From NCBI GenBank assembly GCA_001598975.1, contig BBXU01000098.1:1-17393 (forward strand): a stretch of DNA of 17,393 nt. The letters are read 5' to 3'. Position numbers and translations under genes: made by a program. Under the pieces are notes generated by a model that saw only the letters and a program-made list of their open reading frames with translations, had not been told where the DNA came from and did no database searches. Origin of the DNA: Parachlorella kessleri (Eukaryota; Chlorophyta; Trebouxiophyceae; Chlorellales; Chlorellaceae). Below are positions 1 through 7,306 of the stretch, piece by piece; the stretch's first letter is position 1, and every line of letters begins with the position of its first letter.

Positions 1-18
1 CCCCCCCCCCCCCCCCCC
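1..18. repeat. Poly-C tract at the window edge
   Basis: The first 18 bases are all C. It is a homopolymer just upstream of a probable exon and may lie in an intron or mark a sequencing or assembly edge. No function can be assigned. Confidence 0.9.
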
Positions 19-58
19 GAACCGAAGTTGGACCATGTACTTGCTGCCTGTCCTGCAG

Positions 59-129
59 GCATTCCGGAGGGCGCCAGCAGCTGGGAGGCGTTTGGCAAGA
101 TCCGACAGGCCAAGGACTCGTTCCGCTAA
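59..129 (+). CDS. Probable last exon of an unrecognised plus-strand gene (partial)
   Basis: A good 3' splice site (tgtcctgcag, ending at 58) is followed by an open frame that starts with two bases of a split codon, encodes about 22 residues (IPEGASSWEAFGKIRQAKDS then FR) and ends at TAA 127-129. The segment is charged and helix-like, as expected for a protein C-terminus. I do not recognise the family, and the rest of the gene lies outside the window. TGTAA motifs at 389-393 and 582-586 downstream would suit its 3' end. The call rests on the splice site and composition only, so it could be wrong. Confidence 0.4.
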
Positions 130-388
130 GCGGGCTCCGCAGGGGAGCTCTGCTGAGAAGTTTATGCGTTCCAGTGTTCTGAAGCGGACTATGGTAGAGA
201 GTATATCAGACACGTTCTTGAGGCCAGCTTGACCGCGGAGCTAGGGTGAAGGGGGGTTTCCTGGTGGTGGCAGGCGGTGCAATTCCGTGAAGACTTGGGG
301 CGAGCTGTGCTGACAGGGTTGGATGCGGTTATAGTCTGGGTCGTGCCTGGTTTTGCAAGGGCTGCTGCGTGGATAAGCTGTGTCCTTG

Positions 389-393
389 TGTAA
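389..393 (+). terminator. Candidate TGTAA poly(A) signal
   Basis: TGTAA lies 260 nt after the TAA at 127-129. TGTAA is the usual chlorophyte nuclear polyadenylation signal. A second copy at 582-586 is an equal candidate. Confidence 0.35.
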
Positions 394-1132
394 GTGCTGG
401 ATTATACCTGCCCCACATTACCAACATGTTGAAGGCGCCTGCCAGCATTATGACGTGCTTTCTGGAGCAGCAGCACTGTGAGACTTACCAGTAAGTAAGG
501 ACCGCTGTTCACCGCAGGAGGCCGTCATTTTGTATGTAGCCCGGCAATGTGTTATGCGCGTAACTTATGCGTGATATTTAATGTAAACCATGGACGGGCG
601 TCGGCTCAAGCCTCAAGGCTAGCCTAGATCACCGCCCTGGGTGGCAACCCTAAGCTGCCTGAAGTGCCAGGCAGGGACCGGGCTCTTAGCCATCCAAGGC
701 ACCTGCGTTACGTCAACACCAAGCGCATGGTGCCTTGTGCGTTGTTTGAGGCTTTAACAAGTTTGGCGTCAGTCCCTAACCAACTGCTTATAAGCATTGG
801 CCTACCCAGACAAGTGTGCTACCACAACGTGAAAACTGTTGCACTACGCTACCAGGGCAGATACTGCATCAGTTGAGGGCAACTGAAAAAGGTCTGTCAG
901 TGATTGCCTGGTAAAAAAATCCCTGCAATAGCAGACGGTAATTTAGCCTGTGAGGTATCGTTCTGAGCGGGCCATGCAAAGCGTGTGAAACCCCACCTTC
1001 CACATGCGTTTGTCTAGCCCCAAGTGTCAAGCGCACGCATAGGAGCAAAAAGAAACGTCAGCAGTGGGGCCAATTAGATCGTAGCGGGATATGAAAATCG
1101 TAACAGTGCCATTAGGCCTGCTTAACAGGACC

Positions 1133-1137
1133 TTACA
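1133..1137 (-). terminator. TGTAA poly(A) signal of thiamine pyrophosphokinase
   Basis: The plus strand reads ttaca, which is TGTAA on the minus strand. It lies 65 nt after the TPK stop codon, an appropriate distance for a short algal 3' UTR. Cleavage would be expected around 1110-1120. Confidence 0.65.
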
Positions 1138-1201
1138 CGGCATGGCAGCCCAGTGGTCTCCCCCAGAAACCAACACACGCATGCTCTTCCTTGCTCCCCC
1201 T

Positions 1202-3092
1202 TCACTCTGCCACTCGGGCAAACATGCCGTCGTCATACTCCACTGTCCACACAAGGTCGGAATCAGATTCCACTGCGATCTCGTCAGCATCCATTATGTT
1301 TGATGTGCTGATCAGCCCTCCCACCTGCATCTTGGTAGACTCTGCACCAATGGAGCAGCAACCAACCGCTTGCTGCCAGCGACCTCACAGCAAAGGTGTG
1401 AAGGAGATCGGCAGCACCATGCTCCGCGGACAAGTCTACTAAAGACTGGTAACCCAGGGCATATTTTGCATCCAGTCCACTCAGCTCATAGCCTCGTTCC
1501 CTGCCCTCTGCCTACACCATCTGCCACCGCTGCTAAAGGGACTGACCCTGGTGCAAGCGCTGAGCACTGCAGTGGCTCGGCAGCCACACCACGCCTCGCA
1601 GCCAGTATCTCCCCATTTGACTCACCCAGGTTCCACCGGAGGCCTGAGCTGGTGCCTACTGCGGGGCCCTGCAGCGGGATGAGGCCGCAAGTGGGCCCCT
1701 CAAGCGGCCGGCCCGGCCGGATAACCGCCCGCCCGCGCGGTATGAGGCGCGTCAGGTTGTCGTCCCCACAGAGCACCAACCGAACATCCCTGTGCGTGTA
1801 CAGCGCGTTCAGGTTGGCCAGCACGTGGTCTAACCGGCCCCCAATGCCACCTGCACACGTCATACCCAGAGCGCGGGGTTTGGCAGCATGGGCGCATTTG
1901 AGCAACCCATAGCCAATGCTGCTGCCTGCAAGCTGTCTCTGTGCACCAGCCACAACTGTGCTGCATCTCTGAGGGCTGGGTATATGGCCAAACACCAGCA
2001 ACTATGCGCGCACTCCAATAGCAAAAGGCGGCACCGGCCCTGGTAGTGTGGCGGCAGAAGTGATTACGACTGCATGTGTAGTAGCCATGTACAAATTGTG
2101 CCAGCTTGTACCAGCGCCGCAAGTGCTGCTTACCAACCGCAACCATGGTGAAGGGCTCGGGCAGCTGGCGCTGCTCCCGCAGTTGCTGCATGCAATGGAG
2201 GTTTTTGGTAAGGTCCGTGGTCATCTGGTCCTCAGATAGGTCCAACAGCTTGACCCCTCTGCAGCAGAAAGCAGGCTTCATGTCGAGGGAAGCAGGCTAC
2301 ATACACTGTGCACCCTCGCTGACTGCTTCTCTTCTTCATAGCACCATCTTGAGCAAGCTGGCAGTGTCCAACACTGTCCACTACACGCTGGATGGGGCTA
2401 CCGTCGCTTGTGCGGGTGACATGCATGGAACCATCACCAATTGACATCTGCTTGCACCACTACTTGTCCCTCCAGAACCACGTCGCGCAGCTCCCCAGCA
2501 ACCTAGGCCTCCGCACTCACCGCCGCTGCAAAGGAGCATCTCATGAGTGCATTAGGACTACCCTGAGGTGTTGCGCACCTTTTCTGGTAAAACTCCATCA
2601 CACTTGGTCGTATGGAGTCCAGGTCTCCAGCTATCAAGTCCGGCAAAAATTGATCCCGCAGCTCAGCTGCAGGCCGGTCCCTGATCAGTGAGGGCAACTC
2701 GTCATGGAGGCGGTTTGCGCCGCCATCAGCACATATGCGGATTGCAGCTGCATGCAAACAGTTGCCCCAGTGGGGCTGGCTTCTTGGGTAAAGGGGCAGT
2801 GGGGACTCCTATGGCTGGCACTCCCTAGGGTTTTGCTCCTTTCCTCCTTGATGCTACCCTTCTGAACAGGCCAAGCACTCACACTCCAAGCCTTGAGCAC
2901 TGGGCTGCCATCGGCTTGTATTTCAGACCACGCATGAAGGTGCTCTCACATACCGCGCTGCCAAAGGTGGAGCGTGACCAAGGGCAGGGGCCGGTTGAGG
3001 AGTATCAAGCCCAGGGAGCTGTCCCGATCCCCAGGCCGCAGGAAATCGCTATTGTACAATACCGGGTCACTCCTTGGAGTGCTGCTTGCCAT
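1202..3092 (-). CDS. TPK: Thiamine pyrophosphokinase, five exons, complete
   Basis: Transfers pyrophosphate from ATP to thiamine to make the cofactor thiamine pyrophosphate; plant enzymes of this type are cytosolic. Exons in coding order are 3092-2954, 2747-2579, 2258-2134, 1850-1626 and 1341-1202. All junctions are GT-AG and keep phase, giving 798 nt and 265 residues, the usual length for plant TPK. Visible family motifs are LILLN near residue 30, CADGGANR at 52-59 (nucleotide site), GDLDSI at 87-92, a TTDL motif at 116-119, GGRLDH at 148-153, [11 protein letters not shown] in exon 4 (the family's EGPxCGLIP motif), and GGLISTSN followed by [12 protein letters not shown] near the end. The start is the first ATG after an in-frame TGA. 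In the DQDTTDL motif the third residue is Met instead of Asp. The gene is divergent from selenoprotein T. No organellar targeting peptide is obvious. Confidence 0.95.
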
Positions 3093-3480
3093 AAAGCCTC
3101 CTGCGCATACCGCAGCCCCAGAGTGAGGGTGCCTACTGGGTCAGGCCCATAGCATGCATACATGTTGACTGTGCCCCCTAACTTCAGATGATGCCGGGCT
3201 TCCTTACCTACTCCCGGATACCTATCAGCGCGCTTACTGCAGCAGCTTCTCAGACGCACGAGACCACTGCAGATGTGGGCATGAAGAGAGGGCAACTCAA
3301 CAAACTTGACACGGAGAGCATCGAACATTAGACAGCAGAGTGTGCATGGAAGGTCATGACTTGAGCTTGCAGAAGGCTTCCGAAACCCAGCGCCTCCTCC
3401 CGCCCTCGCGCTCTAGTTCTCAGCACGTCTCATTCACTCCGTTGCACCGCCAGTGTGTTCTTATACTGACAGCTTTCAGC
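3093..3480. promoter_or_regulatory. Probable bidirectional promoter between TPK and selenoprotein T
   Basis: Only 388 bp separate the start codons of two divergent genes, so their 5' UTRs and promoters must share this interval. I saw no clear TATA box. A pyrimidine-rich stretch around 3400-3450 precedes the selenoprotein start. Transcription start sites cannot be placed from sequence alone. Confidence 0.6.
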
Positions 3481-4626
3481 ATGAGAGGTAGGTCGGCCAG
3501 GCTGCTGGCAACCTGCCTGCTGCTGTTTGCCTTCACTGGCCTTGCTCAGGTGCGTGCATGACGGCCACGTGCGTGCCTGTGCCCCTTTTCTTTATTGCCA
3601 CGGTACCAAAGACTCTTACGACGTGTGCAAGCTGTCCTGACGGCTCAAACAAGTAGTCCAACTTGGCCAACACTTTCGTGACCTTGCAGCCAGTAGACAC
3701 CCTAAGCCAGGGTGGAGCCGTGCACATCAGCTTTTGTTCCAGCTGAGGACACAGAGGCGAGTTCAGTGCGTGCCAGCATAACATCCATTGCAGCCTGGAA
3801 GTTGCAGTGCCTGGCCTGAAGCCTGCACAGCCTCTGCAACTGAAATGGCTTGGCCCTCTTCTTGCAGGTGCGGCCGTGCAGGTGCAGCAAGCGCTGCAGC
3901 ACCGCTTCGGGCCGCACCTGACTGTGCACTTCACCACATACCCGCCATCGCCGCTGAACGTGAGGATCGTTTGTCGCTTAACCTCTCGGTTCGCGCCTTT
4001 CCCTTGGTTGCCAGGGTTTTTGGTAGAGGGTGCCCTGGTATGTCTGTACAGCCAGCAGCCAGCCGCTTTACTCTGGAAAATCTTCATGGTTCCCTGAGAT
4101 TCCAGGCTTGCCCTGTGCAGGTAGTCCTTGCGCGCTTGGTGGGCTTCCTTCAGTTTGCTACCATAGGCTTGGCGCTGGTCGGCGAGACTGCGGCTCAGTC
4201 TCTGGGCATCGCGGTGCCCCAGGAGTACCTGCAGCTGCTACAGCAAAAACGCATGATGATCATCTTTGGCTCGTGGTTTGTGGGCAACATGATCCACAAC
4301 GGACTGACCGCTACTGGTGCTTTCGAGGTCTTCTATGATGGCCAGCTGGTGAGTTGCAGTGAGGGGGTGAGGAGCCTTCGTTGGTAGGGTTTGTCTGACT
4401 GTCATGCGGGCATCCCTGGGATGTAGCAGCGGTCCGGAGAATCATGAGAAGGCTGTGCGTCAGCAGTGTTCGCAAGTGTGGGGGCTACTGCTGTGCTGGC
4501 TTGCCGGGGCTAAGTGCTTTCCGACTCCCTCCGCAGGTCCACAGCAAGCTGGCGACCAATGCCATGCCAACCATGGCCCAGTTGCTGGAGGGTGTCCAGG
4601 CTATCAGGGATGCCAAGGGCTCCTAG
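3481..4626 (+). CDS. SELENOT: Selenoprotein T with in-frame UGA (Sec), five exons, complete
   Basis: SelT is a thioredoxin-like redox protein of the ER membrane. Exons are 3481-3549, 3690-3756, 3868-3959, 4121-4348 and 4537-4626, giving 181 residues including Sec (human SELENOT has 195). Residues 1-23 form a hydrophobic signal peptide ending LAQ. Exon 2 encodes HISF then C39-S40-S41-U42-GHR, aligning with the family CxxU redox motif; U42 is TGA 3744-3746. Exon 4 encodes a membrane-prone stretch (LVGFLQFATIGLALVGE) and then FGSWFVGNMI and TGAFEVFYDG, both close to SelT of plants and animals. The last exon gives VHSKL and a final helix. The junction after exon 2 uses a GC donor (AGAG|GCGAGT) and gives the best alignment. 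A GT donor nine bases later (exon 2 to 3765) keeps frame and adds three residues. Land-plant homologues lack Sec. A SECIS-like hairpin lies in the 3' UTR. Confidence 0.92.
3744..3746 (+). other. UGA codon recoded as selenocysteine
   Basis: TGA sits in frame between AGC (Ser41) and GGA (Gly43) and forms the CxxU redox site of selenoprotein T. The frame is open on both sides, both flanking exons match the family, and the next in-frame stop is the true TAG at 4624-4626. Read as a stop, it would truncate the protein before its whole conserved domain. Confidence 0.9.
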
Positions 4627-4777
4627 ACCCGCTGTTACTGCCAGCACTGGTTCCATGACGGCACCTCACAGCAGCACGGGTGGGTATGCCGCTCCACAGC
4701 TCCTGGCAAGCTGTCATGTGAAGGCGGAATCGCTTTTGCTACTAACACCCTGCCCGTCACCCTCATGCCCGTGTGAT

Positions 4778-4825
4778 ATGACAGCGCTGCTCGGCAAACG
4801 TCCTTGGGCGGTGAGTGCGCTTGAG
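4778..4825 (+). promoter_or_regulatory. Candidate SECIS element (form 2)
   Basis: SECIS elements direct Sec insertion at UGA in eukaryotic mRNAs. The quartet would be ATGA (4778-4781) opposite TTGA (4821-4824). Helix II starts directly above it with AGCGC (4783-4787) paired to GCGCT (4817-4821), then a small internal loop and CTC (4790-4792) paired to GAG (4813-4815). The apical part has the expected AAA (4796-4798), followed by a mini-stem, CGTC paired with GGCG, as in form-2 elements. Below the quartet, TCATGCC (4763-4769) can pair with GGCGTGA (4841-4847) as helix I. The spacing from ATGA to AAA is 14 nt, one more than in rat GPX1. It lies about 150 nt after the stop codon. Confidence 0.6.
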
Positions 4826-5252
4826 AGCTACAAGGGTGAAGGCGTGATGGGCCAGGGTGCTGGTCCGAGGGCAGGTGTGCGGAATTTTGAGCCTGCAGCG
4901 CTTGGTATGGATAGGTAACCTGGCCGGACACTTTTTTGGTGGGATCAAGGTTCTCCAGGCGTGTGCAGATTGCTGAAGCCAATCCTTACCTCTAAGGTAC
5001 CTGCTGATCCTAGGAGGTAACACGCCAGCAGCAGGGTAGGAAGCCTCAGCAGCAGCGTATCTGTTAATGGGGACAGGCGATGCGGACTGGGGAGAGGTTG
5101 CTGTCAACTGAACTGGCTAGCTGTTATCTCTTGGCTGTATTTTAAAACATGTGTATCCGTTTCTGAAGTGGTTGTTGTACTCCTGACTCATCTGGGGCGC
5201 TGCCATGGTGGACTGCGCGCGGTGTCACCTCCCTCCGATGCGTGTAGTTTGT

Positions 5253-5257
5253 TGTAA
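5253..5257 (+). terminator. TGTAA poly(A) signal of selenoprotein T
   Basis: This is the first TGTAA downstream of the selenoprotein T stop codon and it lies beyond the SECIS candidate. A second TGTAA occurs near 5488, so the 3' end could be longer. Confidence 0.5.
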
Positions 5258-5270
5258 GCAGCATGCGAGA

Positions 5271-7090
5271 GCATTTGGAAGTACAGCAAAGTGCGGGAAG
5301 CTACATACCTGCGGTCCCTACACAAGGCCTTTAGTCCTAAGAGCCTGCTGCCGGCCAGTGTTCTTAGGAATTGGCATTCTCATAAGCTTGAATAACAACG
5401 GGCTAGCCAGTCCGCTGCTGCAGACATGAACAATACTTGCACTGACAGACAAAGGCACAGCAACAACAACCTATTCAACGAGGAGCATGTAATTCATGGT
5501 ACAGAGCCTATACTCCGCCATGTCTTTCCACTAGCTTCTGCCTGTCGCGGATGCAAGACTCCTAAAGGGAAAACTGGCTGGAAGCAATATAGCTGCTGCA
5601 CTCGCTACGCTCAATAAAATTGATGACACCCTAAACACACGTACAACTCCACATGCACCATATAAAGCCGCCTGTTAGACCAGTTACCTACCCCACAGAT
5701 CGCAATACTGGCGCTATAAACAAAAGATGCCGGAATGGCTGCTTACGCATGTCGTTGCTGCATGCCCAATCGGCCTGTCAAAAGACCTAGCATTGCAGTT
5801 CCAAGAAGAAAAAGCAAAGCCTGAGCAGACCCCACTGATGCTCACATCCTTCACTCCGAGGCACAAACGCAGGTGGGTGGCCACGCTAGCAGCCCTAGGG
5901 CCGCTCGTGGGGTTCTTGCAGCACCACCTCGGGAGAGTGCCTCAGGGCGACCTCCCGCTTGAGGTCCTTGTGCTCTGCTGGGTGCGGCAGCCTGGGCGGG
6001 TGCCGCCGCGCGTCAGCGTCAACTGCGCTTGGCCGCCTGCAGCAGACAGCCAATGCCACAGCGCCTCACTGGCTGGCGCTGTGGGTGAGATCCATGATAT
6101 GGGTTGCATTCAGTAAGATACAGGTACAGTGGACCTACATGTGGGTCCTGTGGAGGGCAGTGTTATGTACTGTACAGCCTCCAACAAAACCCCACTACTC
6201 TTGGCAATCCAGCCCTGTCCGTCCAGTCCAGCCCAGCTCTACTCCCTGTTCGCACTACCTGCCACCCATGCTAAATACAAAGTTAGCAGTGCACTACACC
6301 CCCCATTATTAATATTCTCAGATCCTCAAACCGGGCACACACATTGCAATTCCAATATGGTGAGCCTCACACTGCCTACCTCCGATGCCCTGTCGAGGGA
6401 CCTGCGTCTGTAGTCTGCAACGCTGACACGCCGGCAGGCTCCCTATCCTCCACAGCTAGGGGGACAGACGTGTGAACCATGTATGGAAATTCCTGCACAA
6501 GCAGCACCACAGCTTGGCATCTGTACCACGTTCAACACTTACACGTGAGCGGGCCCCCGGGCGGAGCCAGCCGTACCCTTCCCCCCACCTCTTGTACGTA
6601 TCCCTTCCAACCCACGTCCTCCAGTGAGATACCTCACCTCATAGCACTGCCGCGTCGTCTTCCGTTCAAAGGAAGCAGAGCTTTGTGGGCTGGGATTATC
6701 GTATGCCTGGCCTAGGTCCTGCAGCCGCTCGGCTAACCTTCAGTTACCTTATGATTTTCAGGGGGTTTGGCCTTTTCCTTGTTGAACAACAAAGATGCAG
6801 TTGGTCAGCCCTTGAAGCACAGACCTCTGGATACATCCGAGAGCCACTGCCGGGGCCTTCACAGTCTGGGACACGCGCGACTTTGCTCAGCGTCCTCTGG
6901 CCGCGTCGCCTGACGCCCGACACTGCCCATGCGGGTGTGCTTGCAAAGACACTGCCAAACATGACCAAGTGCAGGAAACTGTTAAGGTTGGCTGGGCAGT
7001 GCGCTGTCCAGTAGGCTTCCTGGAAACCAACCACCTCAAGAACCACGTAGTGAGCTACTGCATCCTCTCCAATGGAGTTGTAACTTATGA
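5271..7090. other. Region without an assignable gene
   Basis: Two open frames stand out but neither can be assigned. The plus-strand frame 5727-6116 (129 residues) is GC-rich in its second half, with a hydrophobic stretch WVATLAALGPLVGFLQ. The minus-strand frame 7163-6744 (139 residues) has a low-complexity tail and ends at a possible donor (AG|GTAACT). No recognisable domain, start context or phase-consistent splicing was found for either. A TGTAA at 7079-7083 could end a plus-strand transcript just before the PDZ gene. A short dispersed repeat lies at 6210-6267. Confidence 0.5.
6210..6267 (+). repeat. Short dispersed repeat, copy 1
   Basis: Resembles 10611-10667 in the same orientation. 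Both contain cagccctgtc, then gtccagtcc, then ctgttcgca and cctgccaccc with similar spacing. Identity is high in two blocks of about 19-20 bp and weaker between them. The flanks do not match, so it may be a remnant of an interspersed element. Confidence 0.5.
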
Positions 7091-7306
7091 TCAATGCTCC
7101 TATGGCTGGTAGTTCCACCCAATGGGAACGAGGGTCCAGCCCAGCACTCAAAGCACCTGCCACTTGGACGCCGCATGCTAGCTTCAGTAAACCTTCTGCT
7201 AGATTTGCTCGACGACTCGCAACGCTCTCTTCATATCAGCTCAAGTCTTCTTTCGCTGCATGATAGTCGTGCATACCCTACTACCAGTGCAAAGCAACAT
7301 ACAAAC

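Larger units (their letters stand above)
130..1200. other. Facing 3' UTRs and intergenic DNA
   Basis: No convincing coding exon was seen here. The left part is the likely 3' UTR of the gene ending at 129. The right part is the 3' UTR of the minus-strand thiamine pyrophosphokinase, so the two genes converge. Short open frames at 664-876 and 1027-1303 show no family resemblance or splice context. Confidence 0.6.
4627..5270 (+). other. Long 3' UTR of selenoprotein T
   Basis: About 640 nt separate the TAG from the first TGTAA at 5253-5257. The stretch has no plausible coding exon and contains the SECIS candidate. A strong stem-loop is also visible at about 4849-4866 (GGGCCAG paired with CTGGTCC, loop GGTG). 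Confidence 0.6.

Noticed and set aside
3533..4087. Minus-strand 184-residue open frame
   Set aside because: It overlaps selenoprotein T exons 2 and 3, which match the family on the plus strand. No domain is visible on the minus strand.
4655..4710. Alternative SECIS starting at the ATGA near 4655
   Set aside because: CGGCA/TGCCG can form a stem, but there is no GA partner for the quartet and no apical AA, unlike 4778-4825.
4845..4870. Strong hairpin GGGCCAG/CTGGTCC as the SECIS
   Set aside because: The stem is only 7 bp with a 4-nt loop and no AA. It could be an ordinary UTR hairpin.
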